Source: Hyphomonadaceae bacterium TMED5 (GTDB lineage: Bacteria; Pseudomonadota; Alphaproteobacteria; Caulobacterales; Hyphomonadaceae). From it: a stretch of 64,000 bases of DNA. The notes under the pieces were generated by a model. That model had not been told where the DNA came from and searched no databases. It saw nothing but the letters and a program-made list of their open reading frames with translations. This document shows positions 52,256-60,905 of this stretch, piece by piece. The position numbers were made by a program, and so were the translations under genes. The stretch spans positions 25,577-89,576 of the forward strand of contig NHBK01000011.1 of NCBI GenBank assembly GCA_002173095.1, read 5' to 3'. Position 1 is the first letter of the stretch; every line of letters starts with the position of its first letter.

Positions 52256-54226
52256 ATGTCATTGAAGACTATTCTTCTGGGTGCGGCGGCAATTGGTATT
52301 CTGGCCGCGTGCTCGAGTGAAGCACCAACAGAAACAGCTGAAACTGAAACCGTTGAAACGGTAGCAGCAGAAACACCGACATATGACGCGGCAGCATTTT
52401 ACGGCACCGTATCACTGCGCAGCTCATCACCGGGCGGATTTGCGTTCTCGCCGGATGGGTCGAAAGTTCTGATCAGCTCTGATGAGACCGGCATTTATAA
52501 CGCATATACGGTGGACATCGAAACGGGTGAGCAGACCGCTCTGACGCAGAGCACTGTTGAGTCTGTTTCTGCCAGCACGTTCTTCCCGGAAGATGAGCGC
52601 ATCCTCTATATGGCGGACAATGGTGGCGATGAATTGGATCACGTCTTTGTTCGGGAGATCGATGGCACAGTCACCGACCTCACTGACACTGAAAACACTA
52701 AAGCCAGCTTTGGTGGCTGGAGCGCTGACGGCAGCTCATTCTATGTCATTACGAATGAACGCGATCCGCGCTTTTTTGACATCTATGCGTATAGTGCAGA
52801 CGACTATTCCCGCGAGATGATCTTCGAAAACACTGAGGGCTATTCGCCTTCTGGGGTTTCATCTGACGGTGCTTATATCGCGCTTGGCCGCGAGCGTACA
52901 TCAGCTGACTCTGACGTGTTCCTTTATGACGTGGCGAGCGGCGAAACGACTCTGATCACAGAGCATGAAGGCAATGTCGCCCATGGCGCTTACACCTTCA
53001 CACCGGACAATAGCGGGCTTGTTTACGCGACCGATGAATTCGGCGAGTTCAATCAGGCCTGGCTTTACGACATTGAAACGGGTGAAAAGTCCGAGCTGAT
53101 CAGCGCGGACTGGGATGTGTCCTATGTCAACTTTTCCCCATCAGGTGATTATCGCGTACACGGGGTAAATGAGGACGGTCGGACCACGGTCGAGATTACA
53201 ACGGCTGATGGCGTAGACTTTCCGGGTCTGGATATCCCGCAAGGCCAGATTGGCGGCGTGCGTTTCAATGATGATGAAACGAAGATCGCCTTCATGCTGA
53301 GTAGCGATACCTCGCCAAATAATCTGATGATTGTCGATCTTGCCACCGGCGAGGCGGAACAGCTGACCGACACGCTGAACCCTGAAATCGAAGAAGACGC
53401 GTTGGTTGATGCGCAGATTATTCGGTATCCGAGCTTTGATGGGCTCGAAATTCCGGGCATTTTCTATGTGCCGCACGATGCGTCTGCAGAGAACCCTGCA
53501 CCGGCTCTGGTCTGGGTGCATGGCGGTCCGGGCGGTCAGAGCCGCGCTGGTTATAACCCGATGATCCAGCACCTGGTCAATCATGGCTATGTTGTGCTGG
53601 CGGCAAACAATCGTGGGTCTTCGGGCTATGGCAAAACCTTCTTCCATATGGATGACCGTCGCCATGGCGATGTGGACCTTCAGGACATTGTCTATGCAGA
53701 ACACTGGCTGGCTGAGCAGGACTATGTGAATGCAGACCAGATCGGCATTCTGGGCGGATCTTATGGTGGTTATATGGTCGGTGCTGCGCTCGCCTTTGAG
53801 CCGGATGTGTTCAAGGTCGGCGTCAATATTTTCGGCGTTATGAACTGGGTCCGCACGCTGGAAAGCATTCCGCCATGGTGGGAATCCTTCCGTGAAGCGC
53901 TGTTCGATGAGATGGGCGACCCGGCAACCGATGGCGAACGTCACCGTGCGATTTCACCACTCTTCCATGCGGAAAATATTCAGGCGCCGCTTCTGGTGGT
54001 GCAGGGCGCAAACGACCCGCGCGTGCTTCAGGTGGAAAGTGATGAGATCGTTGAAGCGGTTCGCGCCAATGGCGTTCCGGTTGAATACGTAATCTTCCCG
54101 GATGAAGGCCATGGCTTTAGTAAGCGTGAGAACCGTATCACCGCCTCTGAAGCCTTCCTGTCCTTCCTCGACACCTATCTGAAAGGTGAGGGCGCTGAAG
54201 CTGAAGATGCGCCTGTAGAAGAATAA
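52256..54226 (+). CDS. S9 family prolyl oligopeptidase-like lipoprotein
   Basis: 656 residues. The signal peptide ends in a lipobox (ILAACSS, Cys about residue 20), then a Thr/Glu-rich linker. A beta-propeller of WD40/TolB-like blades (about residues 50-380; repeats such as FAFSPDGSKVLISSD, FTPDNSGLVYATD, NFSPSGDYRVHG) covers a C-terminal alpha/beta-hydrolase. Catalytic Ser in GILGGSYGGYMV (about 501), Asp in QGANDPRV (about 586) and His in DEGHGFSK (about 618). Periplasmic or surface acyl-aminoacyl/dipeptidyl peptidase is expected. Confidence 0.93.
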   Translation: MSLKTILLGAAAIGILAACSSEAPTETAETETVETVAAETPTYDAAAFYGTVSLRSSSPGGFAFSPDGSKVLISSDETGIYNAYTVDIETGEQTALTQSTVESVSASTFFPEDERILYMADNGGDELDHVFVREIDGTVTDLTDTENTKASFGGWSADGSSFYVITNERDPRFFDIYAYSADDYSREMIFENTEGYSPSGVSSDGAYIALGRERTSADSDVFLYDVASGETTLITEHEGNVAHGAYTFTPDNSGLVYATDEFGEFNQAWLYDIETGEKSELISADWDVSYVNFSPSGDYRVHGVNEDGRTTVEITTADGVDFPGLDIPQGQIGGVRFNDDETKIAFMLSSDTSPNNLMIVDLATGEAEQLTDTLNPEIEEDALVDAQIIRYPSFDGLEIPGIFYVPHDASAENPAPALVWVHGGPGGQSRAGYNPMIQHLVNHGYVVLAANNRGSSGYGKTFFHMDDRRHGDVDLQDIVYAEHWLAEQDYVNADQIGILGGSYGGYMVGAALAFEPDVFKVGVNIFGVMNWVRTLESIPPWWESFREALFDEMGDPATDGERHRAISPLFHAENIQAPLLVVQGANDPRVLQVESDEIVEAVRANGVPVEYVIFPDEGHGFSKRENRITASEAFLSFLDTYLKGEGAEAEDAPVEE

Positions 54227-54234
54227 GCTGGTCA

Positions 54235-54264
54235 GCCCCGCGGGATCTCCGGGTCTCGCGGGGC
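54235..54264 (+). terminator. Hairpin after the S9 peptidase gene
   Basis: Perfect 8-bp stem GCCCCGCG (54235-54242) / CGCGGGGC (54257-54264) with a 14-base loop, eight bases after the stop; no immediate T run, so a Rho-independent role is uncertain. Confidence 0.45.
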
Positions 54265-54411
54265 GATCATTCACCGTTTTCCCTACAACTTTCGTCCGTT
54301 CTCGCTTCAATTTTGTGCCTTGAAGATGAGGGGGCTATCGACTCTCGCAATTCAGGCTTATAAGCCAGCCCCACAAGGTTATTCCACAGATTGATCAAGC
54401 GAGGATTTTCC

Positions 54412-55392
54412 ATGAAAGAACCAGTTCGCGTCGCCGTTACAGGTGCTGCCGGCCAGATCGGCTACGCTCTGCTTTTCCGCATCGCATCAGGCGCAATGCT
54501 CGGCCCGGACCAGCCAGTTATCCTGCAGCTTCTCGAAATCACCCCAGCGCTGGGCGCGCTCGAAGGCGTTTGCATGGAGCTGAACGACTGCGCATTCCCA
54601 ACACTGGCTGGCATCGTTCCTACCGACGATCCAAATGTTGCATTCAAAGACGCTGACTATGCGCTTCTCGTTGGAGCAATGCCGCGTAAAGCTGGCATGG
54701 AGCGCAAAGACCTGCTCGAAGCGAATGGCGGTATCTTTGGCCCACAAGGTAAAGCAATCAACGACCACGCTAGCCGTGACGTCAAAGTTCTGGTTGTCGG
54801 CAACCCAGCCAACACCAACGCTCTGATCGCTCAACAGAACGCTCCGGACCTCGACCCGAGCTGCTTCCACGCAATGGTTCGCCTCGACCATAACCGTGCG
54901 ATGAGCCAGCTGGCTGAGAAAACCGGCGCGCACAACACGGATGTGAAGAACGTTATTATTTGGGGTAACCACTCTTCCACGCAGTATCCAGACCTCCACA
55001 ACACGACTGTTAAAGGCGCTCCAGCGCTCGATCAGGTTGATATGGACTGGTACGAAGGCACGTTCATTCCAGACGTTCAGCAACGTGGCGCGGCGATCAT
55101 TAAAGCACGCGGTGCATCTTCTGCTGCGTCTGCTGCATCTGCTGCGATTGACCATATGCGCGATTGGGCACTCGGCACGCCGGAAGGCGAGTGGGTGTCT
55201 ATGGGCGTTCCATCTGATGGGTCTTACGGCATCGAGCCAGGCGTCATATATGGCTACCCATGCACATGCAAAGACGGCAAATACGAAATCGTTCAGGGTC
55301 TCGAAATCAACGAGTTCTCCCGCGCGAAAATGGACGCTACGGACAAAGAACTCCGTGAAGAGCGTGCAGCTGTTGAGAGCCTGTTCGGCTAA
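54412..55392 (+). CDS. mdh: Malate dehydrogenase
   Basis: NAD(P)-dependent oxidation of malate to oxaloacetate. 326 residues from the ATG at 54412 (GAGG upstream; a TTG at 54391 is in frame but unlikely). N-terminal [23 protein letters not shown], the substrate loop with [28 protein letters not shown], catalytic His in [13 protein letters not shown]. This is the cytosolic/dimeric MDH class (as in Burkholderia or Thermus), not the LDH-like class usual for alphaproteobacteria such as Caulobacter. Followed by a strong UUCG-loop terminator. Confidence 0.95.
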   Translation: MKEPVRVAVTGAAGQIGYALLFRIASGAMLGPDQPVILQLLEITPALGALEGVCMELNDCAFPTLAGIVPTDDPNVAFKDADYALLVGAMPRKAGMERKDLLEANGGIFGPQGKAINDHASRDVKVLVVGNPANTNALIAQQNAPDLDPSCFHAMVRLDHNRAMSQLAEKTGAHNTDVKNVIIWGNHSSTQYPDLHNTTVKGAPALDQVDMDWYEGTFIPDVQQRGAAIIKARGASSAASAASAAIDHMRDWALGTPEGEWVSMGVPSDGSYGIEPGVIYGYPCTCKDGKYEIVQGLEINEFSRAKMDATDKELREERAAVESLFG

Positions 55393-55418
55393 GGCTCGCG
55401 CCATATAAGATTTTAAAA

Positions 55419-55442
55419 GGCGGGCTTCGGCTCGCCTTTTTT
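55419..55442 (+). terminator. Intrinsic terminator of mdh
   Basis: GGCGGGC (55419-55425) / GCTCGCC (55430-55436) with a TTCG loop and one G-U pair, followed by TTTTTT. Textbook UUCG tetraloop terminator. Confidence 0.88.
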
Positions 55443-55452
55443 ATTGCGTGCT

Positions 55453-56040
55453 TCAGATCGTGAACTCGACGGCAAACCCGCCATCGACATAGCGCGCGAC
55501 CGTGCCACGTTTATTCCCGATTTCGACGGCTTCACCAACGAAGGGCCGTTTGTCGGGTGTTGTGACGGCCACGCCGGTGAGCGACATGTTCACAATGCTG
55601 CAACTGATCTCACGCCCATCGGAGCAAATCGCCTTCAGATTGCCCGTTTCACGATAGCGTTCGGCGCGGCGATCTTCCGATAAATCGAATTTGTCTTTGT
55701 TGAGCAGCCAGATGAGCTGGTCAGCAATGCGGTCGCGCTTCAGATCCGAAGTATCAAACACCATCGCAATATTGCGACCTGAGACGCGTGCAACTGTGCC
55801 GTTCAGACGTCCCAGTCCTTCGATATAGCAGACCAGATTTCCAGACGGGTGTTCCGGCATAGGCGTTCTGAAATGAACGCCATTTGTCGAAAACTGTACG
55901 GTCTCGCCCACACCTTCATGCCCGCTCTCGGTGATAAAACGCACGGGAAGCGTGATGCGCGTGTGCACGATAAGGCGGCCATCCCGCTTTTGCACGGTTA
56001 CCGCTGAGCCTGTTGGGGCCTGTATCTCGTCTGTTTCCAT
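55453..56040 (-). CDS. Tandem PilZ domain protein
   Basis: 195 residues. The C-terminal half has the PilZ cyclic-di-GMP signature in outline: RRAERYRETGNLKAI (R-x-x-x-R) and NMSLTGVAV (N/D-x-S-x-x-G). The N-terminal half has a second, degenerate copy (GVGETVQFSTNGVHF). A cytoplasmic cyclic-di-GMP receptor is expected. It converges with mdh, separated by its terminator; divergent from the GMC gene. Confidence 0.85.
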   Translation of the reverse strand: METDEIQAPTGSAVTVQKRDGRLIVHTRITLPVRFITESGHEGVGETVQFSTNGVHFRTPMPEHPSGNLVCYIEGLGRLNGTVARVSGRNIAMVFDTSDLKRDRIADQLIWLLNKDKFDLSEDRRAERYRETGNLKAICSDGREISCSIVNMSLTGVAVTTPDKRPFVGEAVEIGNKRGTVARYVDGGFAVEFTI

Positions 56041-56158
56041 GCGGGCGTTCCGGTCGACTTCACAGAGACCATACCAGCGTTTGGTTCAGAAATTCTTGCC
56101 GTTAATTGGAAAACACTTAACATGGTCAAAAAAATACTATCGAGGGAGAGAAGAGCAT

Positions 56159-57799
56159 ATGTCGATGCTTCAGAATGCGTACGACTATATTGTCGTAGGG
56201 GCAGGTAGCGCAGGTTGTACGCTTGCTGCGCGCCTGACAGAAGACCCGAATATCCGTGTGGCACTTATCGAGGCGGGCGGAAAAGACAATTCACTTATGG
56301 TGCGTATGCCGGCTGGCGTGGGGTCACTGATCAGCGATGAGGGGCCGTATAATTGGGGTTTCTGGACCGCGCCACAAAAGCATCTGAACAATCGAAAGCT
56401 CTGGTGGCCCCGAGGTAAGGGCTGGGGCGGTTCGTCCTCCATTAATGGCATGATCTATATTCGCGGCCATGCAGGCGATTATGATCAATGGCGTCAGATG
56501 GGGCTGTCTGGCTGGGGCTATGATGATGTGCTCCCATATTTCCGCAAATCTGAGACGCTGGATAAGGGCGCAGATGAGTTTCATGGCGGCGATGGCCCGC
56601 TTCATGTGAGTTCACCCTCTGCGACAGACCCGCTCTATCAGGCCTTTTTCGAGGCCGGCAAAGCCCTCGGCCATCCCTATACGCCGGACTTTAATAGCGC
56701 TCAGCAGGAGGGGGTTGGCCCATATCAGCTCACCATACGTGACGGTGAACGCTGGAGCGCGAGCTTTGCCTATCTTCACCCGGCTTTGGACCGTCCAAAT
56801 CTTGAAGTCATAAGCGCCGGACGCGTGACGAAATTGCTCGTAACCGGTCAACGCGTGACGGGTATTGAGTATGTCAGCGGTAAACGTGGCATGCCGGAAC
56901 AGCTCTTCGCAGACGGTGAAGTCCTGTTGTGTGCCGGTGCGGTACAGTCTCCGCAAATCCTTCAGCTGTCTGGCCTCGGAAAGGCGGATGATCTGAAGGC
57001 GCACGGGATTGATGTGGTTGCCGATATTCCGGGCATTGGCGCAAATCTGCAGGACCATCTGGACATCTCCATCGTCCATAAATGTACGCAGAAAATCACC
57101 GCATACAGTCAGCAGTCAGGGCTTAAAAAGCTTGGTGTCGGGCTGAATTATCTCTTACGCAAAAAAGGGCCGGGACGGGACAACTTCCTCCAGGCGGGGG
57201 CGTTCCTGAAATCGCGTGAGGGGCTCGACCGCCCTGACATTCAACTGCATTTCGTGAATGCGGCTATGATTGATCACGGCAAGGGCGATGCAGACTTTGA
57301 CGGTTTCACCATTCATGCCTGCCAGCTTCGCCCGGAAAGTCGGGGGACGATCGGTCTGCAATCGGCTGACCCGTTTGCGGACCCGTTGATCGATGCAAAT
57401 TATCTGGATAGCCAGGAAGATATGCGTGTCATGAGAGAGGCGGTGAAGATGAGCCGCGATATCGCTCAGCATGCTGCCTTTGATGCCTATCGCGGTGAAG
57501 AGATTTTGCCTGATGTGCCGCCTCAATCGGATGCCGATATTGATGCGTTTATCCGGGCGAAAAGCGAAACCATCTATCACCCGATTGGTACGGTGCGCAT
57601 GGGAGCAGATGATGCAGCGCCGCTCGATGAGAACTTGAAACTACGTGGGTTTGAGGGCCTTCGCGTGGTGGATGCGTCCGTTATGCCGACCCTGATTGGA
57701 GGCAATACCAACGCGCCGACAATCATGATTGCAGAAAAAACGGCCGACCTGCTTAAAACAGGCCGGCCGGTGAGTGCCCCACAAATGGTTACCGCTTAG
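56159..57799 (+). CDS. GMC family FAD-dependent oxidoreductase (choline dehydrogenase-like)
   Basis: 546 residues from the ATG at 56159 (GAGGGAG upstream); the frame opens at 55931, within the opposite gene. ADP-binding motif YDYIVVGAGSAGCTLAARL, GMC signature 1 in WWPRGKGWGGSSSINGMIY and signature 2 GAVQSPQILQLSGLG, C-terminal YHPIGTVRMGADDAAPLDENLKLRG with the catalytic His region. Choline dehydrogenase or an alcohol dehydrogenase on another substrate; no partner betaine aldehyde dehydrogenase is adjacent. Confidence 0.92.
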   Translation: MSMLQNAYDYIVVGAGSAGCTLAARLTEDPNIRVALIEAGGKDNSLMVRMPAGVGSLISDEGPYNWGFWTAPQKHLNNRKLWWPRGKGWGGSSSINGMIYIRGHAGDYDQWRQMGLSGWGYDDVLPYFRKSETLDKGADEFHGGDGPLHVSSPSATDPLYQAFFEAGKALGHPYTPDFNSAQQEGVGPYQLTIRDGERWSASFAYLHPALDRPNLEVISAGRVTKLLVTGQRVTGIEYVSGKRGMPEQLFADGEVLLCAGAVQSPQILQLSGLGKADDLKAHGIDVVADIPGIGANLQDHLDISIVHKCTQKITAYSQQSGLKKLGVGLNYLLRKKGPGRDNFLQAGAFLKSREGLDRPDIQLHFVNAAMIDHGKGDADFDGFTIHACQLRPESRGTIGLQSADPFADPLIDANYLDSQEDMRVMREAVKMSRDIAQHAAFDAYRGEEILPDVPPQSDADIDAFIRAKSETIYHPIGTVRMGADDAAPLDENLKLRGFEGLRVVDASVMPTLIGGNTNAPTIMIAEKTADLLKTGRPVSAPQMVTA

Positions 57800-57806
57800 C
57801 GGTGAT

Positions 57807-58346
57807 CTAATTGCTCGCGACGAGCCGCAAATGCGGTTCTTCGCGCGGCGCCACAGGCGGGAAAATCGCCTGAACAGAGTGACGCCAGATCGGGCGGCCA
57901 GCGAGAAGACCTTCGCCGCCCAGCATCTGATAGAGACCGAGAATACGGTCTGAATTCGTGTTCGGAGAACGCAGCGGCGCGAGCGCGACTTCAATCTCTA
58001 CAACCTGGCCAGACAGGGTTTCCGCACGGCCGCGCAGAAGTCCCGGCGCGGAGCCATAGCGAACAGCGTCCAGCTGTGCCCCAATAAGAGACATATCCCG
58101 GCCACGCCACAGCTTCACAAAGTCATGGTCCAGCAATTCACGACCGATATGGTTCGTGATGTCTTTGCCCACATTGGCAAAGGTCCAGAGATTGTCATCC
58201 GTGCGCTTCAGCACGAACAGACTTCCGAGGAGGTTTGGGAAATCCTCAATCTTGGGATCGCTGGACGCATCATCATTGTCCGAAGACAGACGACGCCAGG
58301 CATCCAGGATCGCGTGAGTGTGAGGATGTACGGCCCTATCAAGCAT
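57807..58346 (-). CDS. PAS domain protein (PAS_5 type)
   Basis: 179 residues from the ATG at 58346 (AGAGA upstream; frame open to 58427). The single domain resembles the alphaproteobacterial PAS_5 family: ILDAWRRL near the start, LWTFANVGKDITNHIGRELLDHDFVKLW and VEIEVALAPLR with GRILGLYQMLG-like end. No kinase or output domain, so it is probably a signalling adaptor; Caulobacterales have many of these. Convergent with the GMC gene. Confidence 0.82.
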   Translation of the reverse strand: MLDRAVHPHTHAILDAWRRLSSDNDDASSDPKIEDFPNLLGSLFVLKRTDDNLWTFANVGKDITNHIGRELLDHDFVKLWRGRDMSLIGAQLDAVRYGSAPGLLRGRAETLSGQVVEIEVALAPLRSPNTNSDRILGLYQMLGGEGLLAGRPIWRHSVQAIFPPVAPREEPHLRLVASN

Positions 58347-58522
58347 TCTGTTTCTCTTTGGCTTCTTTTTCAAAGGTTCGAGAGGGGAAAGGCAAAGTCT
58401 GGGCCAAGCCGTAAACGCTTTATCCACGGGTCGGGGGTATAAAAATGAGGCAAGCTTCGCGTCGTGGGGGAAGTACGCTCATGTTTAGCGTCTTCTTTGA
58501 CGACTTTTCAGGGAGACGCCGA

Positions 58523-59407
58523 ATGCATGTTTCATGGCGACACACTTTGACAGTTGGTACCGCACTGGTTCTGACATCGCTGGTCGGAGTCGCAAACGCG
58601 CAGAGTGACTGCTGCAGCAGCTGCTGCACGGGCGGCGAACACGATATTACGCCGCCGGGTATTTCTGTGCCAGGTCCGAACATTGTGTATGCGCCGGGTT
58701 CTGCCCGCGTAGGTACGCAAGTGATTGTTGGTGGCAGCTCGTCATCCAGCTCTTATTCTGCCAGCGCAGACTCGCGCACGGTCTTTTATGCCAATGGCAG
58801 CTATATTCCGATGGCAGACCCAATTCCGCAGACAACGCTCAGCCTGAATGTGGCTGGCAGCCAGACCGTTGAAGAAACGGTTGAGGAACAGGTCGCGGTT
58901 CAGGAAGAGATCTGCGTGCCGCGCATGATCTTTGAAATGGCAACGGTTCCGGTTCAGGCGACCTGTTTCGATGATACCGGTGTGCCGCATCCGGCATCCC
59001 GCGTTGATGACGCTGAACTCGTATCAACCGATTTCACTGGCGAGCTGTATCGCTGCATGGCGGGTACGAGCATGCAGGTAACGATCGGGGAAATGGTCAA
59101 TGGCGCTGCCAGCTTCCAGCATGCTTCAAGCTTTACATGTGCGCGCGGTGAAGCGCTCGCCATGAGCCCGCTTGAGGGGCTGGTGTGTGCGCCGCAAATT
59201 CCACAGCGTGACTGTAATGAACGATCGCTGCTGCGCCGTTACGGCCCGGGCATCAAGATTGTCGAAGCCCGTGTGGAGCGTGAAATCTGTGAGCCTCAGC
59301 TTCAGACCCGCTATGAAACAGTTGAGCGTCAGGTCATGGTTGAGCGCGCATTGCCGCCATCGTCCATCACGCTTGATGGTGGCGTTGGCCAGTATCTCAG
59401 CGATTAA
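58523..59407 (+). CDS. Cys-rich secreted protein of unknown function
   Basis: 294 residues from the ATG at 58523 (GGGAGA upstream; the frame is open to 58445). Signal peptide (about residues 1-26, ending GVANAQ). The mature part opens with DCCSSCCTGGEHDITPPG, then a Ser-rich patch and two related segments with Cys-Val-Pro/Cys-Glu-Pro (VQEEICVPRMIFEMAT and VEREICEPQLQTRYET). Nine or ten Cys in the mature protein suggest disulfides. No family recognised. Convergent with hfaD and separated from it by a very strong terminator. Confidence 0.72.
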   Translation: MHVSWRHTLTVGTALVLTSLVGVANAQSDCCSSCCTGGEHDITPPGISVPGPNIVYAPGSARVGTQVIVGGSSSSSSYSASADSRTVFYANGSYIPMADPIPQTTLSLNVAGSQTVEETVEEQVAVQEEICVPRMIFEMATVPVQATCFDDTGVPHPASRVDDAELVSTDFTGELYRCMAGTSMQVTIGEMVNGAASFQHASSFTCARGEALAMSPLEGLVCAPQIPQRDCNERSLLRRYGPGIKIVEARVEREICEPQLQTRYETVERQVMVERALPPSSITLDGGVGQYLSD

Positions 59408-59430
59408 GTCAGCTACATGATCTTATAGAA

Positions 59431-59462
59431 AACCCCTTACGGTCCGCCGTAAGGGGTTTTTC
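59431..59462. terminator. Strong bidirectional terminator between the Cys-rich protein and hfaD
   Basis: AACCCCTTACGG (59431-59442) / CCGTAAGGGGTT (59447-59458), a perfect 12-bp stem with a TCCG loop, T run 59457-59462; A-rich on the left, so it also works in the other direction. A second smaller hairpin CAACGCT/AGCGTTG (59555-59572) lies nearer hfaD. Confidence 0.92.
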
Positions 59463-59591
59463 TTTGTCTGAAATCAGGAGCGAGAAAACGTCGGGCAGTG
59501 GGTGAAACTGAAAACGCCCTGATCCGTTACCAGACCAAGGCGCCCCCCATCACACAACGCTCCGCAGCGTTGGTCCCTCCAGACGTGCGGC

Positions 59592-60869
59592 TTAGTCGCC
59601 GATTGTCGTTGATTGATAAGTTGAAGAATTGCCGATGGCAGAGGCCGCGCCAGAGGCGTAGCCGCCAAGGCCGGAATTCACATAGCCCGTCGCAATGACA
59701 TTGCCGTCATTATACTGCGACGTCGAACCATAAACGGTGGCTTCCTGGCCGCAGACTGTACAAAGCGATGCGGTCGCGGCATTGCCGATGGCAGTTGCGC
59801 TGGCATAGCCGACACTGCCGTCAGAGACGCCGCCATTGAAGGATGCGGTCGCCTGAACCGTGCCCTGATTGTTCTGAATTGCATAAAGTCCGGTGTCAGA
59901 ACCGATATTTGAGATCAGAGCAGAGTTCCCTACGCCATAGGATGTAGAGCCCGAAGAGCCTGTCCAGTTGGTGAGCGTAAGAGATGTATCGGCATCAATG
60001 TCTGCACCGTTATATTGTGAGACTTCTGATCCATCGCGGCCAAGCGTTGCATAGCCCCACTGATTCTCCACCTCGGTGCTGTTACCAGCCGCTGTCGCGG
60101 AAAGTGCGACGTTGGAAGCGTATGCGACGTTGGCTTCGCCATAAGCGTTTACGCGCGTGCCGTCTGCCATAGTCTGAACCGCGCCAGTATAGCTGGTCGT
60201 GGTATAGCCGCTCGCATAATGAGAGTTACCCGTTGCCACCGCACCAAATGCCGCCGCACCGGTGTTGGTGTCGACGCTCACAACATTAGCAGCGGAGACA
60301 TCGGCATTGCCGGTCTGTGTCTGGAAGCCGCGATTCTCACCATAGGTATTGGTATGTTGAGATACGTTTGCGGCAGCAGTTGTCGTCGCAGAGACATCAT
60401 CAACGACCAGCAGATCGATGGTTGAAGATGCGCTTACAGCTGCATTGCTCTCTTGAGTCACATAGTGAAAGGTCGAACCGTTAGAGGTCGAAGACGTCGC
60501 TGAGTTGCCATAGGCGGTCGTGATTGTGCTGGCGCCATTGCCGCCGCCGTAAACAGAGCCGCCCGTCATCGTCGTGTGCGCGTCCACTGTCCCATCCTGG
60601 GTCTGTGTTGCGTCAAAATCGATATCGTTGTTCTCAGATTCGCCAGACGCGATATTGCCGGTAGCTGTCGCATTGGATGCGGCGTGAGGCGCTGTGTCAG
60701 CGATTACCACGTCCATCGTGGCCAGGACATTGCCGAGAATGACCTGATCGATCACCACGACATCTGCGCCGGGTGCCGGATCTGGGAAATCTTCCTGCGC
60801 GAAAGCTGGCATGGCTGCCAGCGCGAGCAGGGCGCTTCCTGTCATAAGTCTCACTTTAATGTCGCGCAT
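59592..60869 (-). CDS. hfaD: Holdfast anchoring protein HfaD
   Basis: 425 residues with a signal peptide (MRDIKVRLMTGSALLALAAMPAFA). The mature protein is a low-complexity, Ala/Ser/Thr/Asn/Gly-rich chain with repeating units such as GNSATSSTSNG and NQWGYATLGRDGSEVSQYNGAD, suited to a beta-rich surface or amyloid-like fibre. In Caulobacter HfaD is a large surface protein that, with HfaA and HfaB, anchors the polysaccharide holdfast to the cell body. The call rests on the hfaA-hfaB-hfaD order, since the sequence diverges fast. GGGAG upstream. Confidence 0.85.
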   Translation of the reverse strand: MRDIKVRLMTGSALLALAAMPAFAQEDFPDPAPGADVVVIDQVILGNVLATMDVVIADTAPHAASNATATGNIASGESENNDIDFDATQTQDGTVDAHTTMTGGSVYGGGNGASTITTAYGNSATSSTSNGSTFHYVTQESNAAVSASSTIDLLVVDDVSATTTAAANVSQHTNTYGENRGFQTQTGNADVSAANVVSVDTNTGAAAFGAVATGNSHYASGYTTTSYTGAVQTMADGTRVNAYGEANVAYASNVALSATAAGNSTEVENQWGYATLGRDGSEVSQYNGADIDADTSLTLTNWTGSSGSTSYGVGNSALISNIGSDTGLYAIQNNQGTVQATASFNGGVSDGSVGYASATAIGNAATASLCTVCGQEATVYGSTSQYNDGNVIATGYVNSGLGGYASGAASAIGNSSTYQSTTIGD

Positions 60870-60905
60870 AAAAGGGCGCTCCCTGATCGAACTTATAAAT
60901 CAGAC

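Noticed and set aside
53141..53944. Open frame of 267 codons antisense to the S9 peptidase
   Set aside because: No recognisable protein features; the peptidase on the plus strand has all catalytic motifs.
54487..55404. Open frame of about 305 codons antisense to malate dehydrogenase
   Set aside because: Composition artefact of a highly biased gene; no domain or ribosome site, and the plus-strand MDH is certain.
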